Shown piece after piece: positions 36,518 to 49,647 of a DNA stretch of 64,000 bases (position 1 is the stretch's first letter; each line of letters starts with the position of its first letter). A program made the translations under genes and the position numbers. Where the stretch lies: positions 1,503,001 through 1,567,000 of the forward strand of contig WHVY01000002.1 in assembly GCA_022266195.1 (NCBI GenBank), in the 5' to 3' direction. The notes below the pieces were generated by a model that was not told the DNA's origin, made no database searches, and saw only the letters and a program-made list of their open reading frames with translations. This DNA is from Tetranychus cinnabarinus (Eukaryota; Arthropoda; Arachnida; Trombidiformes; Tetranychidae).

Positions 36518-37178
36518 TTACTGTTGTCTGAGACTATCAGGAAGCTTGTGAGAAATTGCTATCCTTTTTATTGAACAGTCAAGTTGACAATTGGCATTAG
36601 GAAATGAACCAAAATAGGTAACATTGTAGTGGAATACATATTTTGTTATGAGAAGATGATTTCGATTAGGAAACAGATTTTTCCCATTAATCGAATCATT
36701 TTGCCTCAAATCTTCCTGTCCAATCTCAACAAATACACCATATAATACAATATAATGTGCTGAATAGTATAATGATAGTAGCATAATAGATTTGATTACT
36801 CCGGCATGAGCAATCTGTTTAGCTTGTAACATTGATTTTTAGGTTTTTCATTGGCCCATCAAATAGTCACTGACAATCAGAGAAAAGTCGTCCACTAATT
36901 GACCTTAAACTTCACACTTTACACCTTATGTTTGATAGTTAACTAGTAATTTAACAGTAATTTTCCAAGTAGCCTTTTCGTGACAATACAGATGATTTTA
37001 TATGAATTGTATTTAGTTTTGAAAGTATAATCAAAGTGAATGTCAATTTTCAGGTTAAAAAGATAATTTAGTGTGTTTGATGTACATTATTGATTAACTT
37101 ACATTGGGTATAACAGTTGATTCCAGTTGTAAATGATGAAAGAACGAGAAACAAAAGTAGATTTAATGAACCTTCCAT
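36518..37178 (-). CDS. Candidate small secreted protein (two exons, tentative)
   Basis: The exon 37178-37103 starts with a textbook signal peptide (MEGSLNLLLFLVLSSFTTG, then INCYTQ) and runs into a consensus donor GTAAGT. About 0.27 kb further on the minus strand, an open frame ending at 36518 is followed by AATAAA. It contains the segment FHYNVTYFGSFPNANCQLDC. The two can be joined in phase at an AG near 36820, but that acceptor has no pyrimidine tract. A better-looking acceptor nearby gives an early stop. So the signal exon is likely real and the second exon is unsure. Family unknown. Confidence 0.35.
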
Positions 37179-38104
37179 AGTTTAAGTTGAAATTAAAGTA
37201 AACAGTCAATGGGATTTGAGATTAAACAAAAGACGAGATATTGAAATTGAGCAGACTTGAAGTTAATGGAACATGAGGATTGGGATTTTATTACGTTCAT
37301 CAAATAGACAATTAAATGAGAAAGATTATGAGTGGATGAAAGTTTACACAATGTCAACAAATGTTAATGTCCAATATACACAGTTTGCAGGTAAATGAAT
37401 GAAATGGTATAAACGCAATGAGAAAAGTGATGATCTTGATAATGTTGGTGATGGTTAACAGTGGTAAATAAATAGTTTGACAAAATGATTAACTTGATTC
37501 AATGGTGAACCAAACAGACTAACATAAACATCATTTTCTGTACGCTTCTTTATATTGTCACTTGAAGGAGAGAAGCGTTAAAAAAAGGTTTCAAGGTTTA
37601 CCTTTTGAAAAAGGTCTTGCAGCATCTTCAGGTGAAGCTGAATGGAAGACTACATTTTCTTGAAACTCCCCGTAAAAGAGGGTCTCTCAAAGGGGCCAAA
37701 ATAACAGTAGTAGTTAAAGCATCAAGAGTGGGTTTGACGGAAGATTTTTTCAACCATTTCGTAAATAATGATAATAATGCAATATTGTGAATATAAAATT
37801 ATATTCAATCAATTTTTTTACTCAAAAATTTTCTATTTATAATGGTCGGTCAGTTTTATTGGTTGAACCCTTTCTTGACCAGGATTATGTCTAACGTTTC
37901 ATTAGTTAATTTCACTAATTAACTAACAAGCAGATAAATTATTGAAGATGTATTGTTTTGAGCAACAATGATTGCTTTTGTAAAAATGAATATGGATTCT
38001 AATCAACTGTTGTTAATGGCAATCCACTTTTACTTGGTTGTCAACCAATCAAGACAATTAGCATTCCATTTGATACTTGATTTAAGCTCTTGTTTGGTTC
38101 CCAT
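37179..38104. other. Intergenic, nothing recognised
   Basis: About 0.9 kb between the candidate secreted gene and ENOPH1, which diverge from here. It should hold both promoters. Short frames at 37605-37790 look accidental. Confidence 0.4.
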
Positions 38105-39293
38105 ATGTCAATCAAAGTGAAACGTCCGAGTGCAATAATATTAGATATTGAAGGAACCACAACATCGGTTGAGTTTGTCTCAAGAGTTTTATTTCCTTAC
38201 ATACGAACTCACCTGAAAAAATATTTAAACGAATGTTGGGGTCAGCGGCCATTGATGATCACAATTGATCGTCTTCGTGAACAAATTAAAATTGAACAAG
38301 ATGGTGGTTCTCGTGTACCAAGAATATTAAATACGGGTGAAGGTGAAGAGGAAGAGATTCGTCGATCAGTCATTGCCAACATTTTATGGCAAATGGATGA
38401 GAAGAAAAACAATGCTGCACTTAAACAACTTCAAATACTTGTCTGGGTTTATGGCTATGAAAAGCAACATATTAAAGGACAGTAAGTTGATTAATATTAA
38501 ATATTATCGTATTTTTTTATTGTATTATCGTATCTATTTAACATACTTACCAGCGTATTTGATGATGTACCTCCAGCTTTACACTCATGGAAACGAGAAC
38601 TCAACATTAAACTGTATTTATATTCAACTGGAATGATTGTGGTTCAACAGCTTCTTTTTTCTTGTTCAACACATGGTAATCTTTTACCGGTAAGAAATTT
38701 AAACATTAATTTTGGGTCAGACTTTTAAAATTAACAATTACATCAATTACATATTTTGTTGATTCGATTACATTATTTTTCATTGTTTTGATTAAGTTTG
38801 TTTTCGTCTTTGAGTCACTTGGTGCTTAATCTAACTAAGAGAGGGAGACACAGATATTTTTTTAATGCTGATTTGTTTCCCTAACTTTTTAGTTTGATTG
38901 TTGATGATTCAAATTCATTTTTAACATAAATCTTATTTGTCTACAGCTGATAGATGATTTTTTTGATGTTTTACTTGGTTCTAAACGGGATTTTAAAAGC
39001 TTTAAGAAAATTTCCACCAAAATAGAAGAGGCAGAAGATTCCATTCTTTTTTTAACGGACAACGTCAAAGGTGAGTTCAAGGAAGAAATCAAATGAAATA
39101 TTATTTTCAATTTGTACGAAATCATTACTGATTTTTTAATCAATTTGTTTGTCCGAGGCTAGAAGCAAAAGCGGCATTGCAAGCTGGATGTAAAGCCTTA
39201 TTAGTAGTACGACCAGGGAACAAACCTTTGACTGAAAACGAGAAGACCGAATTTAAAACTATCAAGTCATTTAAGGATATTAACATTGTCTGA
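38105..39293 (+). CDS. Enoph1: Enolase-phosphatase E1 (methionine salvage)
   Basis: Exons 38105-38481, 38554-38689, 38947-39070 and 39163-39293 give 255 residues. HAD-family motifs are intact: LDIEGTTT with the nucleophile Asp near the N-terminus, YLYSTG for motif II, and LFLTDN for motif IV. Family blocks GHVFDDVPPA (variant of the usual) and VVRPGN near the C-terminus confirm it. The enzyme converts 2,3-diketo-5-methylthiopentyl-1-phosphate through an enol-phosphate to the aci-reductone that leads back to methionine. Cytosolic. The start is the ATG at 38105; an upstream in-frame extension begins only with TTG. It is convergent with DRG2, with about 305 bp between stops, and MetE lies 4.4 kb downstream. 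Confidence 0.93.
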
Positions 39294-39598
39294 CATTAAT
39301 TTTGATTCATTGTTCATTCCCTTTTGTGATCCATTTTCTTATGTGAACTTTTTAAATTGAAACAGCAAAAACTTATCAAGTTTTCTACAAATTAAATCTT
39401 GATTAGCCAAAAAACACTCATTTGAATATTTTCGTAAAAAATAATCATTAAAACTTAATGCACAAATGAAAGAGATTGATCATTTATGTAAAATATTAGC
39501 AATTTGAGTAACAATATTTTCCTCTCTTTGGAGTTTAAATAATTAACTTTTCCGGTTCATTCTTGGAAGGCATATGCATATATCAGAGCTTCAAAGCT

Positions 39599-41213
39599 TC
39601 AAGCTTTTTTGATTATCTGAACAACATCCTCATGATGGACAATATGTGAAAGGCCAACCCTTTGTGGACTGTATTTAGTGCTAGTTCCCTGTAATTAATG
39701 TAAAGAGTATGTAAAAAATGATTTAGTTTTAAACTTTTCTTGGAAAGATTGAAAGTTTTGTAAGAAACCAAAACTATAGAAAATTATAAATCATATTTAC
39801 CCAGACAAGAGCATATCTAAACGTTTCGGCAATAGAACGGTGAATAGCATGACAGACATGTTCAATAGAAGCTCCTCTTCTAAGAATTAATGCATCATTG
39901 AAATCGGGAGGGTCTAGAATAAAGTAACAAATAAGAGGATATTAACTGATAATGTAGGATGTAAATCAAAGTCGACATAAATGAAAAAAAAATCAGACTT
40001 ACTGCCCGGTTTTTTGGTGTAAACTCGAATCAAAGCAAGATAAGCCCAAAGTCTTACCAAAAAGTAGTCTAAATTAAGTTTCATGTTGCAACTAACGACC
40101 ACACTATCAGGTCGATGGGCCAATTTATTTACTTCTTCGATTGAGATTTGATCTATCTTGTTGTAAACGTACAAGCAAGGAAGGTACACCCTATTTTTGC
40201 TTATAACATCAATTAAATCATCAGTCGATGAATCTTCACGTAACAAGACTTCCGCGTGAAACATTTCTGTAAAGTTGAAGTCAAAACAAGTTAGCAAGGA
40301 TTTTATGGAAAGTTGAAATTGGAAACTAACTATATTCATGAAGAATTCCATAGACCAATTTTTCGTCAAGTTTTGTTAAATTACAGGTAGCGTTGAATGA
40401 GATTCCTCCAGATTTTTTTTCCTAAAAAATTGGTATATGATTAAAAGTGTCAGAATACAAGTTAAGGAAAGAACTCACCTTAAAATAGATATTTGGACGC
40501 CTTTTATTCAACCTAATTCCAACAGATTCTAATTCTTTTTCAAGTAATTGTCGTTGAACTTCACTTTTAGTTGCATCCAACATAATGATAACTAAGTCAG
40601 CAGTTCTTGCAACAGCGATAACTTGTCTACCTCTACCCTTTCCTGTAATTTGATAAGAAATCACTTTAGTCAATATACTTAATTATTAATAAACGGGTGC
40701 GAACCTTGAGCAGCTCCTTCAATGATACCAGGTAAATCAAGTAGCTGAATGTTAGCCCCATTGTATTGAATAACGCCAGGAATGCATGTCAAAGTTGTAA
40801 ACTCATAAGCCGCACATTCACTTTTAGTTTCGGTTACAGTATTCAACAATGTTGACTGGACAAGAAATTGAAAGGCAATAGTTTAGAAGGTGTATTAAGC
40901 TATCAGCATCACTAATAAATTACCTTTCCAACAGAGGGGAACCCGATTAGTGCAACTCTGGCATCACCAGATTTCATGACATCGAAACCATCTCCTTTAT
41001 CTTTACCTTTCCCTTGAGGTTCCAATAGTTGTGATCTATATTTTGCTAATTTAGCTTTCAAGAGACCCAAGTGGTATTCAGTAGCTGAAATCAGAAAAAT
41101 ACAAAACCACGTTAAAACAAAATCAAAATCACAATCAACTCTTATTTACCTTTATTTTTTTGGGTCCTAGCAATTTCCTTTTCAATTTCTGAAATTCTCT
41201 CTAAAATACCCAT
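39599..41213 (-). CDS. Drg2: Developmentally regulated GTP-binding protein 2 (DRG2)
   Basis: Eight exons join in frame to 365 residues, against 364 in vertebrates: 41213-41150, 41084-40924, 40855-40705, 40642-40479, 40421-40331, 40266-40003, 39913-39801 and 39688-39599. GTPase motifs: GFPSVGKST (G1), DLPGIIEGA (G3) and NKID (G4). The start MGILERISEIEKEIARTQKNK and the end with SPQRVGLSHIVHHEDVVQ (TGS domain) are of the DRG2 rather than the DRG1 type. DRG GTPases associate with ribosomes and are stabilised by DFRP partners. One donor, after exon 3, is GTTCGC, which is weak but keeps the conserved GAAQGKGRGRQ intact. Confidence 0.95.
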
Positions 41214-43650
41214 ATTGATGGCAAATCGGTTAGATCAAGCAATAACTAAGTTATTAAAACAATTTGAAAATAGTCTAAATTACGTCAACAATAAACTCAA
41301 CGTGAATTTATTTCCATTTTTCAGCTTATGATGTTTACAGCCTCAGCTGTTAGAAGCTCATTCGGCTTGTCCATTCCGGCTTGGCTTTCGTTTTTCTTTA
41401 ACAAAAGCTTTCAATGGAGCGCGAAAATTAAAAGCAGAACCTAATTTCATTTTAAATCTTAAATTTCCGTTCATTAAATAAATTGGTTTAATATTAGGAT
41501 CTAAAACATCTAATTTCAATCGTTTTTATCAGCGAAATAATCTCATTACATCTAATTTTGTTCATAATGTTCAGAATGTGTTATCAACATGTGTTGACAT
41601 TGCTGCTGTTGTTACATTGTATTAAAGTGATTATAAAAACTGTTTTTGCTGTGGAATAGCAATTTCAACTATTGTTTATTATCAAGCTAAAAGTGAAAAT
41701 ATTAATCAATGGAAAGGAATCAAAGGTCCAACTGAATTACTTCTCTAGAATATCTTTGCCCAAGTGTGAATTGTGAATTTACTGTACATTAAATACATGA
41801 ATATTTTTACATTCAAGCCATAATTGTACTTTGTGTACACAATAGTGTATTGATTATCATCTGTGCTTAAAACGCTAGGCTGGAAACGAACTCAATCCAT
41901 ATTATTATAATATCTATACAAATATTTCTATAAAATTACTGATGATATTATATTCTTTATAAATCATGTTGCATAGCAAATGAAGTGAAAAACCTGAAAA
42001 GACAAATTAGAGTCGGTTGCTCTCACGAGTTTGATTTATCAAGTTCCAATTACATTTATTCAATGTCAAGATGATGTTGATCACTATTACTGTTGCCATT
42101 ATTAGAAATATGAATCTTTAATAAACCAATCAGTATAATTTAAAACTCTAATCAAACGTAACTGACACACAATTTGCCATTATTAATAACAACAGAAAAG
42201 ATATCATGTCCGTTATAATCAGATTTACCTGGTTCATCAAAGCTTACCACAAGAAATTGATTGTACATTATTTAAAATTGAGACCGGGTCATCAATCGAT
42301 ACATTACTATTAACCCTAATGAGCATCTGATTTAAATGACATTAATCATATCAAAAAATTTTACTCTTTCAGCTCATTTATCAAAAAATTGCAACAAGTA
42401 AAGATTAGACAAGTCAATCTGGGATGAGCTCACTAAGATCGAACGGAATTCACATGGATGTCTCATGTTATGGGTAATTATAATCAATAATTAAATGTCA
42501 ATCGAGCAGATACAGCAATCAAAATAGTGGTACATTGTTTCTATAACCAGTTATGAAGATATTGCCTGAAATCAGCTGGAATCTGATCCGTCTGTAACTT
42601 TTTCTGTTTTTATTGCTTTATCATGACTTAAATTTGATTTGTTCACGTGAAATATTAAGATACAAGAGTAATGTCTGTTTGATTGGAATCTGGTCTCAGA
42701 TTGATTATAATTTAAAATTTCAAGGTTTTCCTAAATCAACTAGACAACCAGAAAACATTGGGTCTTTTATGGTTGGTCTTTCCACCTTGATTTCCAGATA
42801 TCCAGGAATTTTAGATGATTAGTTATCCAGTAGTTGCACAATTTAACACAATTTATTTCAACCGCAAGCTGATCAGTTTCAATCACCTAACCTACGGTGA
42901 AATGTTAACGTCCTACTCACTGTTACCATACAAATGGATAGTTAAATGGCAATAATCTAGATAAAAAAAGGTGGCTCAGATTTATATTACTAATTTAGAA
43001 TGGATTATTAGGAAATGGCTAGTAGTTGGGCTTTTTGGTCTTCAGTTCAACCTACTTGGTTAGGGTGTTCAGCAATCATTAAAGGCAAAGTTTAACTTGA
43101 AAAATGATGCTGTTTAGTGATGTTCAATGAAATCCAATTAACTAGAGACTGTTGCATAAAGATTAAATATTAAAGTAAACTAAAAGAATATCAAATTTAA
43201 TTAGTTTTAGGTTGATGAACTGGACCTCAAACGCGGTCAAGTCCACCTCAAATTTGACGACCATTTGACAATTAGCTGAAAGAAGAGAGCTGAGTGCAAA
43301 AGAAATAGATTCCCTGTTAATTGTAAATTGTAAATAGATGTGAAAAATTGAAGGCGTTGATCATGTTGTCTGATGAATGATTACTTGTTAAAAAGCTCAA
43401 CCATTTATTGGTTATCATCATAACCAAAGAAAAGGCCGTCGGACAAGTTACCTTTTAACCAAGTGAGTAAAGACGAAATAACAAAATCTCTTCTCTCTGT
43501 TAGCAACCAGCTACATCAGAGTTCACTTTGACTCTTTCTCTTTAACCATTGGTTTTAACGTTTCTTTTTATTTCTTTGTCTTTCTTTGTGTTCTTTTAAT
43601 TTAGTTACTATTATTTGGTGTATATTTTACAACACTTTCTAATTGTCATC
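41214..43650. other. Intergenic upstream of MetE
   Basis: 2.4 kb with no gene I can support. An open frame at 42613-42822 lacks ATG starts and flanking splice signals that would make it an exon. The right end should contain the MetE promoter; a CT-rich stretch at about 43500-43590 directly precedes the start. Confidence 0.4.
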
Positions 43651-46600
43651 ATGGGTAAATTGTTGGTAAGCAATTTAGGATATCCACGAATCGGTTTTGA
43701 CCGTCAATGGAAAAAATGTCTTGAATCTTTTTGGCAAGGCTCTTTGGGTCAAGAGCAATTTCTTAAAGACATGAAAGATCTTAGAATAGCCAATTTACAA
43801 AAGCAAAAGGATCTAGGTGTTGATTTGATTCCTGTCAATGATTTTACCTTCTATGATCATGTTCTTGACATGGCAGCTATGTTTAATGTCGTTCCTAAAA
43901 GATACCAACATACTACGGGTCCAGTCAGTTTGGCAACCTATTTTGCTATGGCTCGAGGTAAGTGACAAAATTTTATAAATTTATTTATTGATTGTAACTT
44001 GTAATTTGTCCGTACAATTGGCAATATTTAATTCGTAACTATATTTTATATTGTTTAGGAACTCAAGAGAATGTAGCTTGTGAAATGACTAAATGGTTCA
44101 ACACTAACTATCATTATATTGTTCCTGAATATGAACAAGGTGTTGAGCTAAAACTTACTCACAACAAGCCCCTTGAAGCCTTTCTCGAAGCCAAGCAACA
44201 ATTAGGCATCAATGGTAAACCAGTTATCATTGGGCCACTTTCCTTTGCCAAATTTTCGAAGGGAAATTATGGAACTTTGTCGGAATATGTTCATAAATTG
44301 TTACCTCTTTATATCCAAACGTTACAAGAGCTATCAGCTGAAGGTTGTGATTGGGTTCAAATGGATGAACCTTTCTTGGTTGTCAATATCACAAATGAAG
44401 ACATGGAATTACTCAAACATGTCTACCAAGAGTTTAAAACTGCTGTTCCTAAATTGAAAATAATTTTACAGACATACTTTGATTCTTTGGAAAACTACGA
44501 GCAAATCATTCAACTTCCAGTTGCTGGAATCGGTTTGGATTTTGTTCATGGTTACAAAGAAAATTTGAAAAGCCTCGAAACATTCAAATTCCCAGAAGAC
44601 AAGATTCTAGGACTTGGTTTGATCAACGGTCGTAATATTTGGAGATGTGATCTCATGGAAAAATACAAGCTAATTCAGAAGATTTTCCAATTCGTACCTG
44701 CAGAACGAATTTGGATTCAACCATCATGCTCACTTCTAACAACACCTGTAAGTTATTGTTACATTTAGTATCCCCCATCATATGTAATACACTACTATGC
44801 CTTTATATTCTTGAAGATTTAGTCATAAATTTTAAGCGTTTAGTTGACCAAAATTAACTAACATGAGAAGTAGATTCACTCAGTCATTTTTTTATAATTT
44901 TTATTCGAGTTACATCACAAACTTAAGTATTAGTTGTCAAAATTAGATTGAATACTTTGCTGTCTGCACTTTTCGAGAAAATTATAAAACAAAATCTTGA
45001 TGAAAATCATGATGATAAAACAACAGAGTTAAGACAAGTGTCTACTATAGTCCTAATCCAAACTATGGAGTAATACTACCAAGACTCAGGTGTTAATTAT
45101 AATTACCAATACATCTGTTAGATCTGTTAGCTTTTTTAAGACACTCATCAAACTAACCCATGCTATTAGACTGTGCAACCAAAAATAGTTAGTTATTGAA
45201 AATATAGTTAGACAAAGTTTTTGTTATTGTTTCTGGTTAGCTATTAATTTTGTTATGATTTGCTTAGTCTCGCTTTTCATTGAAACATTACCTTTTTGAC
45301 CATCTTTTTAGGTTTCAGCAACCGGTGAGAAAAAACTTGCGCCATTCCTTCGAAATTCTATTGCATACAGTGATGAAAAATTGGTTGAGCTTAAACATTT
45401 AGCTGACGCTTGCAATAAAGGACTTGACTCTGTTACCGAATTTTTCAATGAAGCTGCAGCTGCTTTGAAAGATTTGGAAGATGAACGTCGTAAAATCAAA
45501 ATAAACTTTAGTTTGGAAAATTTAAAATCAATCGGAATTGAAAGAAGTGAATCTTTTGAATCGCGATTTGAGAAACAACGAGCTAGCCTCAAGTTACCTC
45601 TTTTGCCAACCACAACAATTGGTAGCTTTCCTCAAACCACTCAAGTTCGTTCGGCTAGAAATAAATTCAAACGAGGTGCATTATCTAGCGAAGAATATGA
45701 AAAATTCATAAAAGAGCAAATAGAGAAATGGGTTCGCATTCAAGAAGAAATTGGAATTGATGTTTTGGTTCATGGTGAATTTGAAAGAAATGATATGGTA
45801 GAGTATTTCGGTGAAAAGCTGGTTGGATTTGCTTTCACATCAAATGGATGGGTACAATCATATGGATCACGATGTGTTAAGCCTCCTATCATTTATGGTG
45901 ATGTTAGCTTCAAAGAGCCCATGACGGTTAAAGAAACTGTTTATTGTCAATCATTGACTTCCAAGCCAGTTAAAGGTAAATGTTTATGATTATTCAATGA
46001 TAAACCCTCTAATTAGATATACGTGATCATTTTAAACGTTTTGTTTTGCCTATTTATCAATCTATTGAACTTTTCTTGTTGTACTTTTTTAGGTATTTTA
46101 ACTGGCCCGGTTACTATTCTTAACTGGTCATTTGTACGAGATGATGTTCCCCGTAATGAAGTGTCTTACCAAATTGCACTGGCGTTGAGAGATGAAGTTT
46201 TAGCTCTTGAAGCAGCTGGCATTAATCTGGTTCAAGTTGATGAACCTGCAGTTCGAGAAGGTTTACCTTTAAAAAAGATTGATTGGTCTGATTACCTTGA
46301 CTGGGCAGTCAAATCATTCCGTTTGGCTACATGTAAAGTAAAGCCAGAAACTCAAATTCATACTCATATGTGTTATTGTGAATTTCAAGATATAATTCAA
46401 AGTATCCTTGATCTTGATGCTGATGTAATCTCTATTGAAACCTCGCGTAGTCACGGAGAAATGATCTCAGCTTTCGAGAAGTTTAAATACTCTAAAGGAA
46501 TTGGTTTAGGAGTTTACGATATCCATAGTCCAAGAATCCCATCAAAGGAGGAAATGTCGGACGTTTTAACTCGAGGATTGAAAGTAGTTGACACCAAGTT

Positions 46601-46715
46601 GTTCTGGGTCAATCCAGATTGTGGACTCAAAACTCGGACCGAGGACCAAACTATTGCAGCCCTCAAAAATATGGTTGAAGCAGCCAAGGAAGTAAGAGAA
46701 CGTTTGGTCAAATAA
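43651..46715 (+). CDS. metE: Cobalamin-independent methionine synthase (MetE)
   Basis: Exons 43651-43957, 44059-44747, 45312-45975 and 46093-46715 give 760 residues (753 in E. coli). The N-terminal half starts NLGYPRIGFDRQWKK. The C-terminal barrel holds the zinc and catalytic residues: His645 and Cys647 in HMCYC, the Glu in ISIETSRS, the His in YDIHSPRIPS and Cys730 in NPDCGL. It transfers a methyl group from methyl-tetrahydrofolate polyglutamate to homocysteine. Animals normally use the B12-dependent MTR instead, so this gene marks horizontal transfer; to my knowledge such a gene has been reported from spider mites. Three GT-AG introns and host-like AT-rich codons show it is an old, host-adapted nuclear gene and not bacterial contamination. 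Confidence 0.95.
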
Positions 46716-49557
46716 TTTAGATGGACTCTAATTAGTCGATTACAATTGTAATTGAATTTTTAAACTTTTAGACAATTTTCAATTCCATTTTTCATATCTC
46801 AACATGGAACCTAAAAATATTTTATTCATATTTTTTCAATCAAATTTATAAATCGAAAACTTGTAATGCTTTTGCCATTTTTAACCTTTCACTACTCATT
46901 AATTGTCATGATTTGACTATCGATAACAACTTCGAAATAATTTTACTTTTACTTGAATTTTACAATTTATCATTGTCTTTCAATTAACCAACCTTGATTG
47001 TATCTTTATTATTAACAGTTTGTGACAACACATCATCTAAATGTGACTCAAGTTTGTTTTCATTTACAACTCTTAAAACTGTCCTTTATTTGTTTACCAT
47101 GTCTACGATTCCAGATAATGGAAGTAAAAATTTTAGCTTTCAATTATTTATCATGCATAATCGGTTGATTGATTTTTCCTGTCACATACACTTTAATCAA
47201 GATCCTTATCATGCTTCAGCTGAGTTGCATTCAACAGCAATATGTATATTGTAATTTAATGTCAAGTTTACAACAAAAAGATCATCTAAAGAGAAGATTA
47301 CTCTTTCATTTTCACCATTCTTCCCGTTTGGCTCTTCTCTTTTTCACCAAAATTCAAAAGACTCAATTTACCTGTTGAGTAAAAGATCCAGAGCAACTTA
47401 CCTTTTTACTTTGTATCAATAGCAACAGTAAAACTAGATCAAAATTGAAAGAACAACCAAAAAGAGGAAGATTCAGCACCAACAACGATAACAGTAAGTT
47501 GAATTACAATTTTAAAAGGTTCCAAAAAAGCCAGATATCTTGAATAACATGATAAATGAAAAAAAACATCGTAACAAGGGTTAGGTGGTAAAGGAGAAAC
47601 TCCAATAGGAAGGAAAAGAAAAATTGTCTCCTTCGAAGATCTGGAAAAATAATGATCATGATCATGGTAGTGATGAACTTGTAATAATTATACTTGAATA
47701 AACAAAAAGTAAGCTTCAAGGCAAGAAGAAGATAGGAAGATGATTAAGAAAAATGATCAGATAAATGGTTGTGCATCGATTGGTTGCGCCGTTTAAACGC
47801 ACGATTAACTTATTACTTTCCCCTGCGGCTATTCCTGGTATTACTAGCCTTAGTACAGGGTAAGAGCCCAAAAAAGGTATCATCTTCATCTTTATCAGCC
47901 ACATCATTATCAGCTTCTCCTGATTAGTTATAAATTTACAATTTGAATTGTTAAAAATGGATTCCAACACGGAGCACAAATGTAAACATTGAATCGGTGA
48001 AACGAGTTTTCCTTGCATTTCCATCATCCTTATGTCTTATTCAAAGGCCTTAATAACCGTAATAACATCATTATCATCAACAGCAGCAAGTTGATTGTCA
48101 CCACGTTTAACAGGTTGACCTAAGAAAACAAATTAAGCATTGTCAGTATAAAGGTAATGATAAAAATAATCAGAATAACAATAGAAAAGAAAGTTGAGAA
48201 TGAAAATGACCATAACCTATTAATAGAAGTGAGATGACTACGTTGGAACTACAAATACCTCTTACTACCTTTAAAGTGGTTCATCAAAGCTAAAACTTTC
48301 AGATTAGAGCGATAATTAAATTTAAGACTTACTTTTGGTTGAGGAAATTAGTAGATAAACAAATGTAATTAAATAATCACAAAACAAAGCATCAGACAGA
48401 AACCATTGTTAAGCCAATGTCAACTCTAGACAATAGCTGGGTAAGGTTATTGCAAGAGATATTTTGTCCAATGATTGAAAGTCAAAATGAGCGGGTAAAT
48501 TAATTAGCCAAAAAATGGGCTAATAGTGTAAATTAAAATTGATTGGAGCAAAAACGTGTAATAGTTGCCCTTTTTTTTGTTCAACTTTTTATTGACAATT
48601 CAATAATAGATAACACAATTTGAGTGTTGAGAAAAACTTTCTCATGAAATGTATTTCTCTCTTCAATTTTAAGCTATTAAAGCTTTTGATCTTCAATTGA
48701 TGATCATCAATTGATTAGTAATCAATTTTCACCAAGTTAAACCTGTTACCAGTTAAAAATAGAATCAATTGTTTGATCCCATTTCATCAAAATTATTAGA
48801 ATTGTTTCAATTAAACTCAGATTCTACATTTCCATTTCAATTTAGAATGTCAGAAAAAAATGAATCAACAATACTTGACTTACTTTAACCATCTCAACTT
48901 GAGCAAATCAATTTGATTTAAATACTATTAACGGCTAATTTATGGTATCCCATACTGGTAACAACGAGTTTTCACTCATATTATTGCCCCTTAGGAGTTG
49001 ACCAGCACAATTTGCATCATGTTTTGTAACCACTCGTTTCATGTTTATTTTCAGATCATTTCATTGTTGAATCCAATTTAGAAAGATAATCTCTTTCAAA
49101 TAAACTTTGATTTAAACAAATTAGGGTTGCATCTTGAACGTCTATTAAACAGAATCCAATAATCAAAGAATTAACAATTGTAAAAGCCCAAAATGTAGGA
49201 TACAAGTAAATGATCAAGACAGAGTTTAGTCAAGATTGAATAATTTACATTTTGACATATCACTGTTGTTTAATGAATTTACCAATAAACTGTGAATTCA
49301 CTGGATTTTTATTGTTACAAGGCAAATTTACCAAAATAAGGTTAAACTATTGAATTAAGACTGAAAGGTTAATTGTTTGTAAACTGAATTAGAATCAACA
49401 GTCAATCATTTGACACAAACAAAAACAATGAGACTCTAAAGAATCAAGATATCGGATACCAAATATTTAAATACGGGAATAAGTAAAAAGCGATGAGCAA
49501 AAAGTTGAATCATAAGAGGTGAAAATAATCGACAATAAGATTCTTCATATCACAAAT
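46716..49557. other. Intergenic, no gene recognised
   Basis: No ORF with recognisable features on either strand. Several short AT-rich frames (for example 46994-47254) look accidental. Confidence 0.4.
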
Positions 49558-49647
49558 GCTTAATAATTTTGAAATATCAACTTAAATTTCAGTGAATATT
49601 GAATAGCAATGATAATATTTAAAATTTATATTTCAAAATTATTAAGC
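49558..49647. repeat. Perfect 20-bp inverted repeat with 50-bp loop
   Basis: The arm GCTTAATAATTTTGAAATAT at 49558-49577 is the exact reverse complement of 49628-49647. Pairing extends weakly into the loop through AAATTT-type matches. It could fold as a hairpin RNA of about 90 nt or be a MITE remnant; no coding gene lies nearby. Confidence 0.8.

Noticed and set aside
42613..42822. Plus-strand open frame upstream of MetE
   Set aside because: No ATG at its start, no convincing splice sites, no family signal; AT-rich chance frame.
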